From Sarcophilus harrisii (lineage: Eukaryota > Chordata > Mammalia > Dasyuromorphia > Dasyuridae), in contig NC_045429.1 in the NCBI RefSeq assembly GCF_902635505.1, forward strand, positions 464,149,359 to 464,213,358: 64,000 nucleotides of DNA, written 5' to 3'. Below are positions 1 to 12,040 of the stretch, in pieces. The translations under genes were made by a program, and so were the position numbers. Numbering within the stretch: position 1 is the stretch's first letter; each line of letters opens with the position of its first letter. The notes below the pieces were generated by a model. That model saw nothing but the letters and a program-made list of their open reading frames with translations, was not told the origin of the DNA and searched no databases.

Positions 1-379
1 ATTTATTGAGCATTAGGGTATAAGTTGGGGCTCCCCATCTACAAAACAGGAGTAGCCCCCAGTGTAAGGCCTCCAGGGCCACACCCCAGAGTGGGAATCC
101 TCCTCATCAAGCCATCGCAGACAACTCGCAGCTCACAGACGAGGAACCGGGACCTGTGAGCCCAAAGTCACCTGGGAAGGCCAATACCCACCCCCTAGGA
201 AGCGTGGTGATGTGGCCACAGATAGGGAGAGTCTGTAGGGAGACAGGGTCGCTGTGGAGATCACCCCGAGGGGAAGGGAGCCAGGATTTTGACCTCGCCC
301 CTGGGCCTGACAACACACAGGTCAGAGAGCAAGCTCGCAAGCCTCCGAAAAGGAAGCGCTGCCCTAGTGTGTCCCCAGA

Positions 380-870
380 GCCAACCTGGATCAGAACGGC
401 GACTCAGGACGGCGCAGCGACCCAGGACGGAGCGGCCCAGGACAGAGCAGTGACCCAGGACAGAGCAGTGACCCAGGACAGAGCAGTGACCCAGGACGGA
501 GCAGCCCCAGAAAGCGCAGCGACTCAGGACGGAGCAGTGACCCAGGACGGAGCAGCCCCAGAAGGTGCAGAGACTCAGGATGGAGCAGCCCAGGACAGAG
601 CAGTAACCCAGGACGGAGCAGCGACCCAGGACAGAACGGCCCCAGACGGCATGGCGACCCAGGACAGAGTGGCCCCAGACAGCACAGCAACCCCAGATGG
701 TGCAGCAACCCAGGACAAGTGGCGACCCAAGACGGCGCAGCGACCCAGGACGGAGCGGCCCAGGACAGAGCAGTGACCCAGGACGGTGCAGCAGCCCCAG
801 ACGGTGCAGCAACCCAGGACACTACAGTAACCCAGAACCATATGCTGACCCAGGACCACACAGTAATCTA
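380..870 (+). repeat. 15/18-bp minisatellite
   Basis: Units such as GCAGTGACCCAGGACAGA (18 bp) alternate with 15-bp forms (GCAGCCCCAGAAGGT), about 28 copies. Because both lengths are multiples of three, a frame of 206 codons (156-776) stays open and reads TQDGA/TQDRAV repeats. The unit repeats directly in DNA, so I treat the frame as incidental. Confidence 0.9.
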
Positions 871-3800
871 GGACCTCGCACCAAAGCAAGAGCACCCAGT
901 GACCCAGGGCGGTGGCACTCCCAGAGCAGTCTGCCCTTGCAGAGCAGAGCTGGGGGGTTGTAGGGAGGAGGGGGCAGGGGGCATTAGGAAGCCCTCAGCC
1001 ATCTTTGTTCCCACAAGGAGGTTCCTTTCTCCGGTTTCCCAAAAAGGAGGGGGAGAGTTCCCTGGCGAGCAAAGCTTGGGCATGACAGCTGTGGCTGCAG
1101 CGGGAAAGGGTCCTCTCCCCCTGGGAAGGCTGGCAGTGCCCTGCAAACAGGCCGGCCCTCCCCCGATCTCCTTGGCCAGGTCCCCCAGGCCTCCTGTGGG
1201 CGGCTCACGTGTCCCCTCCGGCAGCCGGGGTCCCTGGGCTCCCACTGCTCAGGGCTCGGCCCTCCTCCTGGAGCCTCTCCCATCATCTGGGGCCTCTTCT
1301 CTAAATCCCTTGTTTCTCCAGAAACCTCTGAGTGAAAACTGACCAGAGAAGGCGGGAGGACAGGAGGAAGCCCGGTGCCTCTTCCCCCAAGAAGGCCCTT
1401 TCCTGTGGGGAGCCTCCGAGATGCAGGCTGGCTCTCTCCAGGGCGGTCCCAGGAGGCCCTGCCCCGTTCTGGGCCAGGCCAAGGGCAGCCCCCAAGGGCT
1501 CTAAACAGCACCCAAGCCTAGGCGAGGAGGCAACGCTCTGCCAATCCCGGGCACCCACCTCCACTTAGGTAAAGGAGCCCAAGGCCCCTCAGCCCAAGCA
1601 GGGATCATTAAACCTCTGCTGTATGAAAGCCCCAAGGACCACAAAAATCATGCGGCTAATTCCGTGTGCCCGGTGCTTTCTGACACGGAGCCGGCTCCCC
1701 GTCACTCAGGACCACGCCGGCTCTCACCGCGCACCAGGTCACTCCTCTCCGCCACGGCCGGGACTCCCTGCTGCCTTTTCTAGACTCGGGTCCTTCCAGC
1801 CCGGCTTCTGCCATTCCCTTCACACGGCCTCAAGCTTCTCATCTGCACAATGGGTTGAGAAAAATCCCGAGCCCTGGGCACTTTGCAGACTGAGGACTCA
1901 CACCCACATGGGGGATATTCCTGGTGAAATGTCACTAATAACCCCCAGCCCCCCGCCCCCATTTGCCTAATCCCGCCAAGGAGGCCGTCTGCCGGACACA
2001 ACAGACAGGCCGTCATCCCGCGTGTCCCCATCTGGCTCCACATGCTCAGTGACCCGGGAGGGGACGCGGCCACTCTGTGCCTGGGGCAGCCCTCGCCCTA
2101 CTTAGGAACTTCAAATGTTCAACGGCAAATGAGCCCCGAGAGGCCTTCGCGGCGAGCCGGCCCGCCTACCGCAGGGGCGCTGACTCCCCCCCAGCTGGGC
2201 CTCCGTCCCGGCCCCCCCCCAGCTGCCCCCACTCTGGGCAGGAGGAGGCAGCGAGGTGGTGCCGAGGGGTCCGCGGCCAAAGTCACAGCCGCCCCCCACG
2301 AGGAGCTGGCTAACCCCAAGTGAGTCTGTCTGCTTCCCCCACCGTACTGTGAGCCCCGCACTATGCTCAGGCCCGCCAGGCCACAGGCCCTAGTGTGGCT
2401 GCCTTTTGGGCAGCACCTGGCAGGAAGGAAGGAGCCCCATTTAATGCTGGGGGCAAGGCCCTTAGCCCCTCGGGGCCTTCTCCTTAAGAAATGCCCCAAA
2501 TCTGCCACTTCCCAGAACCTCCCTGAGCTGCCTCTCACAGGTCCAGAGAGCGCCCGCGGGTGCCGGGTGGGGGGGCTACCTCATCCCCTGATCTTGGGCC
2601 ACTCTCCAAGGCCGGGGCCTGCCTCTGGGGGAGAACCCCCGGCTCTCAGGCCCGGCTCCTAAGTCCTCAATTCAACAAGAGAAAAATGGGGGAAACGAGA
2701 GCACACGGAAGGAAAGAGCCCAAGGGACAGCCTGAGTTCTGGACAGCCTGGGTTCTTCCTCAAGGTCCCGGCCCGCCGACAGCTGGCCTCACCCACAAAC
2801 AACCAGGCAGGCCCAGCTCCCCCCTCCGAGGCAGACTCCTCATCCAGGTCCAGAAGGCTTAACACAGCAGCTTGTGTCTGGAACTTGTATCTGATACCGC
2901 AAAAGGGGAGAAAGAAGTGATAAAGGGGTGGGCACCCCAAACGATCCAGGGGCCGCCCTGGAGGCGGCAGCCAAGCCTCGGCACAAACGGGGAGAGACTG
3001 GAAAGGGGCCGGCTTCGGACGCTTGGCCTTCCCACTAACGGGAGCCAGCCAGCCTCCCTTCCCCGGCGTTCCAGGGGCAGCTTTGGCCAGCCTGGGAGCC
3101 CAAGACCGCAGAGCCCGAATGCGGAGGCCGGAGGAACAGATGGCACGGCTAAGCTGGAGACGGTCAGGGCACCCCCTCCCCTTGCCAATCAGACGCCACC
3201 TCTGAGAGCATGGCGGTGGGACCGGGATGCCCACGGTGGGACCGGGATGTCCGCGCCCAGCCCTTGCGGCTTGGCTTCCAACGCCACCGTTCTGGCCCTG
3301 GAGCGGAGCACCGGCCCCGAGCCGCCAGAGCTCTGGCCCAGGGCACAAGGGAGACTCTCCCTTCCAGTTGTCTGTCTGACTGACCAGTCCTGGTCAAGAG
3401 GGCAAAGCACCTTCCCTGACAGCAAGGCTCGGGGAGCGGAGCACGGCCCCCCCGCCCCTGTGGGTGGCCCCACTCTGACCGGCCTCACCACAGCTCGGCC
3501 CCTGAGGTCACACCTGAGGGAAGGAGCTCACTGAGAGGAGCCCAAGTGACAGGACTTGAACCCAAGCCCTGCATCCACTACCCAGTGAGGATCCCAGTCT
3601 CACAAAAACCAGACCCTACATGTGGGGGGGCTGTGCCGTATTTGTCGGGGAGGCAGCCAGTCTCTGTGCCGCCTATTCAGAAGCCAGCCAAGAATGGCAG
3701 GGCTGGGCATGGCCCCTGACCTTGGGGAAGGGGGCCCAGGAGAACACAGCAGGTGGGCAGAAGTCACTCAGGAGCCACGGGCGGCAACCTGGGCAAGAGG

Positions 3801-4290
3801 GGGTTCTCTGGGAGAGGGGCCTGTCCTTCCAGGGAGAAGGGAGCCTGCCTCCGCCAGCTGCTCCCAGCCCCCGAGGACACAGCCGGCCCCACAGGAGGGT
3901 CTCTCCAAAGAGACCTTGGGGGTCACTTCCGTCCAGGGGCACCGCTCAGACCGTCGGCGGGCGTGGCTGGGCACCTCCCTCCCCTTCCACAGAGGCCCCT
4001 GAAACGGGCAGAGGCCTAGAGGGTCAGGCCCGGAGCCCACGCGGGGGACCCCGCGCAGTTGCTCCTGCAGAGCGTTCAAAGGGGCCCCAGGAAAAGAGCC
4101 AAGTTTGTGAACATAAGCAAGACCTCATTTCTGACGGTGGGAATAAATACCACAGAGCACAGCCATGGCGACTGCTCCCTTTAAAACAACTCTGTCAGTC
4201 AGGGGAGCACAACTGGCTGGAGCCACAGTCCTGGGGGAAAAGGGGCTCGGGGAAGAACGAGCAGAACCCCATCCCTGGGACACGCTGGGG
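870..4290. other. GC-rich intergenic DNA
   Basis: No gene recognised. Short MIR/SINE-like pieces are visible, for example near 1810-1860 (TCTCATCTGCACAATGGG, plus) and 3545-3590 (minus). The rest is unique GC-rich sequence. Confidence 0.5.
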
Positions 4291-4294
4291 CCCT

Positions 4295-4420
4295 GCCACC
4301 GGGGCTTCTGGGCCCTGCTGCCAGGGCTTCTGGGCCCGCTCTGGGGCAGCCGCCGGGGATTCTGGGCCCGCTCCGGGGCAGCCGCCGGGGCTTCTGGGCC
4401 TGCTCCGGGGCCCTGCCACA
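4295..4420. repeat. ~39-bp minisatellite
   Basis: About three copies of a unit built on GGCTTCTGGGCCCGCTC and GGGGCAGCCGCC, with small substitutions. Confidence 0.75.
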
Positions 4421-6036
4421 GTCCCCTCCGCCCCTGCTCAGACGGGGCCAGTGCTCCAAACACCTTTTTCCAGCATTTCTTGCACTCCCTGCCAGCCCAG
4501 CCACATTTTTTCCCATCATAAAAACCCAGCTGAACAGGACATTGCGAGGAGCACAACACTTACGTCTTCAATCAGTCCTGCTCCGGGGAGGGGAGAGGGG
4601 AGGGGGGAGGCAGACTTGTTTACTTTTCGCCTTCCGCCCCCCCCCCCAGGTACTAAGGTTCCCCCCAAGGAGCCAAAAGCCAAGCTGAGCCCTTCCTCTC
4701 TTTTCACACAAAGAGCAGAGATGGGGATCCAGGCTCGGGAGCCGCTAACGAGGTGCCGGGCAAAGGAACCCGATTTTCCTCTTCAGCTGGGGGGGGGCTC
4801 AGTTTCCGTGCAATGTGAGGAAGACACGAGCCATCTGAGAAGATGGGAGCATCTGCCAAATAGGTCGCGGCTCGTCCGGCCCCTCCCCCACCGAAGGGGC
4901 CCCCCGGGCGGGGAGGCGCAGGCCATCCCCCCATGACTTCATCCCGGCGCTGCCCACCAGGCCCGGCCAGCAGGGCTTCCCGGGGCCAGGCCGCCGTCCT
5001 TCTCAGCACTGCCCCCTCTCTGCGGAGGCCTCCCCGCTCCAGCCTGGCCGCCGAGCCAGCGCCCCCGGGAGCGCCCATCTGCCGGGGCTGCCCGGCGCAC
5101 CTTCGCGCCCCGGACGGACCCCAGGTCGCCGCCCCGCGGAGACCCCGGCGTGCAGCCCCCACCTGGCGTCAGCGTCTCTCTGGCCTCGCCCCCACCCCCG
5201 GCCGCGCGTACACCTGTCTGCCTGCGTCCGGAACCCGGTCCCCTCGGGTGCCTGGGGAGGGGGGAGGGGGGAGGGAGGGGGAGGAGGGCAGGCAGAGGGG
5301 AGGAGGGAGGGGGGAGCACAGACGCGGGGTCTCTCCCGGCAGAGGGAAGGAGGACGGGCGCGGGAAGGAGGGCGCCGGGGTCCCTCTGGAGCACCCCCGG
5401 TGCCCAGGCCAGGGCTGGCATGCGCTGGCACTCCCGCCCGAAGCTGTCAAACTGCAGCACTGCCGTGGGGGCGGGGAGCGCCTTTGTGCGCCTGGCAAAG
5501 GCGCGGGCGCCGCACCGAAGGGGACAAGTTTCGGGGTCCCCCCTCTCGGACCTAAGGGGAGGGGCAGGGACCGGCGCGCCAGCGGCGGGGAGCCGGGCTC
5601 CCTCCCCAGGGGTCTGCGGCAGCTTCCGCGCCAGCCTCGGCGGTGCCCGCAGGCTCCTTCGCAGGTCGGGGCGCCGGGCAGGGACCCGCGGGCCGCGACC
5701 TCCGGGGTCAGAGGGGCCCGGGGGGGCCGCTCCCTGCGGCCCGGCCCCGACCGCTCCCACGCGCGCACACGCCCCGATGCAGACGTGCACACACATCCCC
5801 GTCCAGCGCGCAGCGCGCCCGCGGGGCCGCCCGGGCTCCGGACACCGGGGCGCCCGGGATGGACGGGGCGGGAGGGGCGCGCGGACGCACTGCACAGGGA
5901 CCCACCCCACCAGGCCCCCCCACCCCTGGCTTGCGGTGCTGGGTTCCATCACTCTGTGCCAGAGGCCGCGCAGCCGCCGCCAGGCACCGTCCCTCCCGTG
6001 CTCAGTCCGCGTGGAACCCCGCGCTCCGAGCTGCCT

Positions 6037-6059
6037 CCGCCGCCGCCGCCGCCGCCGCC
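6037..6059. repeat. (CCG)n trinucleotide tract in CpG island
   Basis: Nearly eight uninterrupted CCG units in the CpG island. On either strand this would read as a Gly, Ala or Pro run, or lie in a 5' UTR. Confidence 0.9.
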
Positions 6060-6300
6060 CGACTGGCCCTGGCCGGCCCAGCGCCCGCGCCCGCGCCCTC
6101 CGCCTGCCCGTGCCCGCGCCGCCGCCCCCGCCGCCCCGCCTCCCGGGGCGGGAGACCACTTCCACCCAGGGCGGGGACCCGCCCAGGCACTCCGCGCGCG
6201 CCGCACATCCTTCTCCGGTTCCGACAGATCCGGGCCGCAGCGCCGCCCGCTGCCTGGCCTCTGGCCCAGCAGTGCGGCCGCAGAGCCAGAGGCTCCGGGG

Positions 6301-6835
6301 AGGGCGGGCCTGGAGGCCGGAGGCGGAGCGGGGGCGGGACGCTGACCTCCTATTGGACTGGAGCTGGCGCGGAGGCCTCTGAAGGAGGGTCTGTGGGCGG
6401 GGCTTCCCGAAACCATCCAGCCCTGCGGCAGCCCAGGCCACGGCGGTTGGAGGCGAGGCCAGGCGCTCAGGGGGCGGGCTGGGGAAAGTCGCTGCGCTCC
6501 TATTGGTCCGGAGCTGCCTGGGGAGGCCGCTAAGGTGCTGATTTGTGGGCGGGGTCTCCTCGAAGCTTTCAGCCCTGCGGCAACTCGGGCCAAAGTGGCC
6601 TAAGGAAAAACCCGGCGGCCAGGAGGCGGGTCTTGGGTGGGGTCGGAGAGAACCGCTGAGCTCTTATTGGGCCGGAGCTGGCCACTGAAGCCTCTGAGGG
6701 GAGGGCCTTTGGGCGGGGCTCGCAAGCCATCCGCCCTGCGGCAGCCCCGCTCCGGCGGCCTGAGGCGGGACCGAGCGCCCGGGGGGCGGGGACAAGTGCC
6801 TGAGGCTGTGGGCGGGGCTCCTCCCTAGGCATCCG
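6301..6835. promoter_or_regulatory. Tandem CCAAT/GC-box promoter modules, three copies plus partials
   Basis: A unit of about 150-164 bp repeats with TATTGG at 6351, 6501 and 6665. Each TATTGG (an inverted CCAAT box) is followed by a GGAGCTG block, GGGCGGGG (Sp1-type), an AGCCCTGCGGCA-type block and a further GC box. A partial unit precedes 6351, and a shortened one with TGTGGGCGGGGCTCC ends near 6830. Copies differ by substitutions and short indels, so the duplication is not recent. Confidence 0.85.
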
Positions 6836-7633
6836 ACTGCGGTGACAGGCGCGAGCCCGGGAGCCCGACGGGGGGCGCGCTTCCCGTCAGGCGGAAGAGG
6901 GAGACCCTGAGGCCGCTCGGGGAGCGCAGGAAAGATGCTTGGGGGGAAGCCGGGCCTCACGGGACGCCCGGGGGGAGGGGTCTCCAGGCTCACGCAGCCG
7001 CCCCATGGCGGGAAAGCCGGCCCCGGCGGGCGGGCGGGGGCGGAGAGCGGCCAAGGTGGGCGCGAAGCCCCCTGGCTCCTGCAGCCCTCCGCGCGGGCCC
7101 CCGGGCGCCGGGAGACGCCCACACACAGACGCCCGCGTCCCTACGCCAGGCTTCGCTCCTGCTCCTTTTCGGGGCGCGCCGCGGGGGGGCGGGGCCGATC
7201 CCGCTCCGCCAGCGCCTGGGGCTTCTCTCCGGCCCCAGCGGGCTCGGGGGAGCCGAGCGGGCCGTGCGAGGGGATGGTCCTTCCCGGGCCGTCTCTGGTG
7301 GTCCGGGGGGGCTTCCCCAGAACAGAAGCCCCGGGGGCCGGCAGCGCGCCCTGCCGGGGGCTCAGGAGGGGCTTCTCGCTGCCCGCAGTCTCTGCCCGGA
7401 CAAGCCACCGCAGAGCGGGCCGCCCCCCCCGCGCACCCCTCTGGCCGCCTTCCGGCCCCGAAAACCCAAAGCTCGGGCCAAGAGCGGCTGCGGCGGGGCC
7501 GGGGCGAGGAAGGAAGCGCCTGAGAGGAGCGTCAGGAGCCGGCTGCGGGGCCCGGGCCAAGGGCGAGGCGGGTCCCCCCGCTGGGGGAGCACGGGTGCCC
7601 GGCCCGGGGAGCCAGCCCCCAGAAACCTGACAG

Positions 7634-7645
7634 CCAAGATGGCGG
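7634..7645 (+). promoter_or_regulatory. YY1-type motif over a candidate start codon
   Basis: CCAAGATGGCGG matches the YY1 element that often lies just downstream of transcription starts, with the ATG (7639) inside it. The frame continues MAEAEPGLPPRLSC to 8064 with no recognised domain. A plus-strand transcription start near 7.6 kb is inferred. Confidence 0.5.
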
Positions 7646-7873
7646 AGGCGGAGCCAGGCCTCCCTCCCAGACTCTCCTGCCGGGATCCAACGTCAAGCCT
7701 GCTTTTGCCAGAGGCCCGTTCTGGGCCCAAGGTCATGAGCCAGTCGGAGCGCACAGCCTCCCGGCAGGCCTTTCGCAGGCCTCCCAGCCTCCCCCGCGCG
7801 CCACGGAGCAGCCCGGAGCCATCTCCCAGGCGCCGGGAGGCCGGCAGAAAGGCCGCCCAGAGCCGGGAGGGGG

Positions 7874-7883
7874 GCGCATGCGC
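7874..7883. promoter_or_regulatory. NRF1 palindrome
   Basis: GCGCATGCGC is a perfect core NRF1 site, typical of CpG-island promoters of housekeeping genes. It lies 230 bp right of the YY1-type motif. Confidence 0.6.
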
Positions 7884-7889
7884 CATGTC

Positions 7890-10255
7890 TTCCAGGAGCT
7901 CCCGCACTTGTCCAAGGTCCCCTCCGCAGGCCTGGTCCGGCCCCTTCGGGCCACATCAGCCCCTGGGCCAAGGAGAGCCGCCTCATCCGGGGCCAGGAGG
8001 GGCGGGGGCTGGGCAATGGCCCCCAGGCAGCTGGGCTGAGGGGAGCAAGGCAGGGTCCTGCTGAACCCCCTGGGCCGGGCCCCCGGCTTCCTCAACGACA
8101 AAGGAGTTAGTAAGAGCACTTTAGCGGGCCCTTGTGGCATCCTGAATCCGTTCCTTTGAAGTGTTGTGGCGGGCCACAGGGTTGGCGCACCCCTTTGGGG
8201 CCCTGGCCCCGGCTCGCCTCCCCTCCCTCTCTTTTTCCGGGAGCCCTGCCCCAGTCAGCCCTGCCCTCCCTTGCCCCTTCCCTTTTCCGGGGCCTCTGCC
8301 CCAGTGCCAGGCCTGCCTCCACTTGCCCCTTCTCTTTTCAGGGGCCCCTGCTGCCCCAGTCACAGCGCTGGGCCCTGCACAGTTCCCATGCCCTTTGGGG
8401 CCAGCCCCTTCTCCCCGAAGGCTTTCCCCTCCACCCTCTTGCCTCCCCTGCTGCTTGTCTCTGCTTTCCTTCTCTCTGGCTGTCTCCATCTTGTCCCCTT
8501 TGTGAGGCTGGAAGCATCCCGAGGGCTTCTCTGTGCTTGGCAATGTAGTAGATGCTCAATAAATGCTACGTGCTTGGTTCTGGGTGGGTGCAGAGGTTCC
8601 TTGGAACCCTGGATCCTGGATCCCTCCCTTCCCTGAGAGCCCGCCCGCCCTCAGCAGCCCCTGCCCCCGCGCCCATTGCCCCATGGCCCTGGCAACTGTG
8701 GACGAGTGGGTGGCGGAGACCACGTTTGGGGAAGGCACCCTCTGGGCCGGGAGCTGCCCTGGCCTCCCGCCAGACTAGAAGCCGGCCTTCCTCTCATAAG
8801 AGCTCTCTGCTCTCAGAGCCTCCTGGACAGTGTAAACACTCCCGGCACCGTGTGCGCCAGAGCCACCAGCTCCCATCCATCACAGAAATCCCGCTCGGCC
8901 CGCGGGGACCTTGGCAAGGAGCAGCCTCGCGTTTGAGACCTTTCCCATCAGCCCGGCCAGTTTTCCTTATAAGCAATTAGAGGCGCGGGGCCCAAGGGGC
9001 TGTCAGAGCCCAAGGGGCCCCGCCAGCCACCTCCCCCAGCTTCCCTGCTCCACTCACTGGCTCCAGGCCCACCCCAGGGAGCGCCTCTCTGCCAGGAGAC
9101 CCCAGAGAACCGCCTGCCCTGCCCAGGCCTCCAATCTGGAGAGGGGAGCCTGCAGAACGCCCCCAGGGGAGGCTGGGGAGGAGAGACCTGCAGAACGCCC
9201 CCAAAGGAGGCAAAGGCCGCGAGGCTCAGCATTGTCCCAGTCTGCAGCCCTTCTCAAGACTGGACCAAGATGGTCCTCAGCCCACTAGGGTCCGGCGGCG
9301 GGGGAGGGGGAGGGCCGAGGTCAGCCACCACCGAGGGCCTCCCCCCTCCTTTCCCTCCCTGGTCATTAGCGCCCGGTCCCGCCCTGCTGGCCGCCTCTGC
9401 AGGGCCGCATCCCTCCGCCCGAACGCCCGCAGCCCGTGGGCCCGCTGGCCGCTGTCTGACTCCCGGGGGCCCGGCTTCTCCCACCGTCCCGACTCTTCCG
9501 GCCCACAGGGGGTGAGACAAGACTCGGCGAATCGGGGGCTGCCTTGGCCCCGCCCCCGCGGAGGCAGGCCCTCTGTCCCCAGGCCAAGGGGGCAGAGTCG
9601 TCAGGTGACTGAGGCTCCCGAGGAGCCCCTGGCCCGGCCTGCCATCCACTGCTTAGGCAGCCGCTCCCGGAGGGCGGGCGCCGGAGCGCAGCCTCCAGGT
9701 ATCCTTTGGGACGGTCAGCACAAGGGGCCGGGAGGGGCCGCCTCCTCCACTGGGAAAGGCCGGTCCCTCCGGTCCCTCTCCCCAAAGGAGCCGCCACAGG
9801 CTGCTCCGGCAAGGCCTTGCCCCCCCTCCCGTCCTCCCCCTCACACGAGGGGCCGCCTTCCCCAGGGTGCGCGCGGCAAAGGGGCATCCGAGGGGCGGGG
9901 CCGCCTGGGGCAAGCTCTTGCCTGGTTCTTGCCAGTGCTCCCCAATAGTGATCGCACCCAAGGGGAGGGCGAGAGAGGGGCCCTGCCTCCAGCCCAGCCT
10001 CCCACAGGGAGCTCTCACTCGCGGGCCTGCCCCGGCCTCGGCCGTGAGCCACACGCCCGCCACGTGCCGCCCGTGGCCCATCTCCCAGCGAGCAGCGGGG
10101 CTGGTCCTTGGGAAGAGCCCTGAGGGCGGGGCTCCTGGGGGCCGGGACCAGGGCCACTCTCCCGTGCTCTCCGGAGTCCAGCTCTGCGCCAATAGGCTCA
10201 GAACCGCCAGCTTGGCAGACCCGGAGCCCCTCAGCTGCTGAAGCCAGCCGGCTGC
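7890..10255. other. GC-rich intergenic DNA with small repeats
   Basis: No gene recognised. It holds an L2/MIR-like tail at 8500-8580 (TAGTAGATGCTCAATAAATG) and a two-copy duplication at 9140-9212 around CCTGCAGAACGCCCCCA. Moderate CpG density at 9.3-10.2 kb could mark another regulatory region. Confidence 0.5.
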
Positions 10256-10261
10256 AACGGG

Positions 10262-10362
10262 AACAGAGGGGTGCAGGCGGGATAGAGGGGGACAGGGGGT
10301 GCAGGGGGACAGGGGGCTGCAGGGAGGGATAGGGGGTGCAGGGTGGGATAGAGGGGTGCAGG
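10262..10362. repeat. G-rich minisatellite
   Basis: Irregular repeats of GGGATAGAGGGG and GACAGGGGGTGCAGG. The plus strand is rich in G runs and could form quadruplexes. Confidence 0.7.
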
Positions 10363-10959
10363 GCGAGCACAGGACAGCTGCCACATGTCCCATGGGGATC
10401 TTTGGGTCTGGAAAGTCAGCGGGCTGATCATGCAGCAAGTGGGGGTGGGGTCAGGGGGCCACGCTTGTGCCCTCCAGACGAACAGAGGCCCCAGCGGGAG
10501 ACGGAGGCACAGGGAAGAGCGAACGGGACCGAGAGACACAGGCTGCTCTCCGAGCTTGTCCCAGACCGAGCGAAGCTCCCGTGTGCAGACAGGAAAGCGG
10601 ACAGATATTGCCCAGACTAAGTAGTGGGGCCGGCCAGTCAGGGCGGTGGTTAGAGCAGCCACTTAGCGGCTGGGGCTGGGGGTGGGGAGGGCCAGGCCTT
10701 TCCTTCTGCTCTCTGCTGGGCACACTCAGGGATGGAGGGCGGCTCAGGGAAACTCGGGGGACGGGGTGTGGATCGAAGACACGCCGCGATGGCCTGGGAC
10801 TGGGCTGCAGGGCTGGCTGGGAGTTGGGAGCGCCTGGCTCCAATCCCTGCTTCAAAGGGCCCTGGGCAACACTCCACAGCTGAGCCCTGGGAGAGAGTGG
10901 GGCCCTGGCCCCTGCCTGCCTGCTTCAGGGGCTTCTCGGGGGCCTCTCCTCCAACCCCC

Positions 10960-11090
10960 TCATTCTGCAGATGAGAAAGCTGAGGCTCAGAGAGGAACGA
11001 CCTGCTGAAGGCAATGCCTGGAGTGGCGGGATTCGAACCCAGTCCCAGCTCAAGAACTGTCCTGACTCCAGGTCTATTGCACTTTCCCCC
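10960..11090 (-). repeat. CORE/MIR-type SINE fragment
   Basis: Tail-first copy: TTCTGCAGATGAGAAAGCTG, then a clearing-type sequence and GGGATTCGAACCCAG. The latter is the reverse complement of a tRNA-like B box region. Confidence 0.75.
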
Positions 11091-11659
11091 ATGACGCGCG
11101 GGGGACTAAGCTCAGGGAAGCCTTCATGCGGGGAAAGCCCCGGTGGGGCCCGGCAGCACTGGGAAAGCCCGGGACTTCTCCCTCTCCGAGGGGGCTGGTC
11201 GTGCGTCCCCCTGTGCCACCAGACCCGGTGGAGCCCCATGAGGAAAGCAACTTTCGGGGCTGGCGCGGCCCTCTTCCATCGGCCTCCTTGCCTCCGGTCT
11301 CAGCGGCGCTGCTAGATCACGGCCCTGCCCGGTTCTCCCGGCCTCTGGCCTCCGCAGTGGCTCCTGTGGGCTCTGGCTGCTCCCCTCCCCGCGTCCAGCC
11401 TTTCCGGCCACTGGCCCCTTGTCCTCTCCAGGTGAACGGCCGCAGTCTCCCACAAGCACAGGCGCTCCGGTGGCAAAGGGCTCGGGCTCAGGGCCCGCTG
11501 TGGCCAGGGAGCAACCGGGTCCAGGATGGCTGGGAGCCATGTCCTCCTCCACCCAGGAGATTCCCTGAGGGACACTAGGCCTCCTTCCAGTGGGTCAGCG
11601 CCTCCCCAAGCCCTCGGAGGGAAAGTGCGAATCTTAGGGCCTTTCCACACTGACGAGGG

Positions 11660-12040
11660 CCCCCCACGGTCAGAGGCCAGGGAGCCCCCACACACTTGCA
11701 GAGCCAGGGTCCCCCCCCACGGTCAGAGGCCAGGGAGCCCCCACACACTTGCAGAGCCAGGGTCCCCCCCCACGGTCAGAGGCCAGGGAGCCCCCACACA
11801 CATTCACAGCGCCGGGGTCCCCCCCACGGTCAGAGGCCAGGGAGCCCCCCCACCCACTGGCAGAGCCGGGGTCCCCCCCCACAGTCAGAGGCCAGGGACC
11901 CCCCCCACCCACTGGCAGAGCCAGGGTCCCCCCCTGCGGTCAGGGGCCAGGGAGCCCCCCACACACTTGCAGAGCCAGGGTCCCCCCCGTGGTCAGGGGC
12001 CAGGGAGCCCCCCCACATGCTTGCAGAGCCGGGGTCACAC
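11660..12040. repeat. 53-bp minisatellite, about seven copies
   Basis: The unit runs from CACACACTTGCAGAGCC through a C8-type run to CGGTCAGAGGCCAGGGAGC. Copies differ mainly in C-run length and a few substitutions. Ordinary GC-rich DNA follows to 13020. Confidence 0.9.

Larger units (their letters stand above)
5000..7660. promoter_or_regulatory. Large CpG island
   Basis: About 2.7 kb of dense CpG sequence with many GC boxes, a (CCG)n tract, repeated CCAAT boxes and, at its right end, a YY1-type motif. This is the strongest promoter-like region in the window. Its gene is unknown: long frames on both strands here are composition artefacts. In human the next gene on this side of SLX9 is ADARB1, so a 5' UTR exon of that gene is conceivable but not shown. 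Confidence 0.8.

Noticed and set aside
4939-6441. 500-codon open frame on the minus strand and similar frames of 400-470 codons on the plus strand
   Set aside because: All lie in a CpG island where stop codons are rare. The peptides are Pro/Arg/Gly/Ala-rich in every frame, with no domain and no splice logic.
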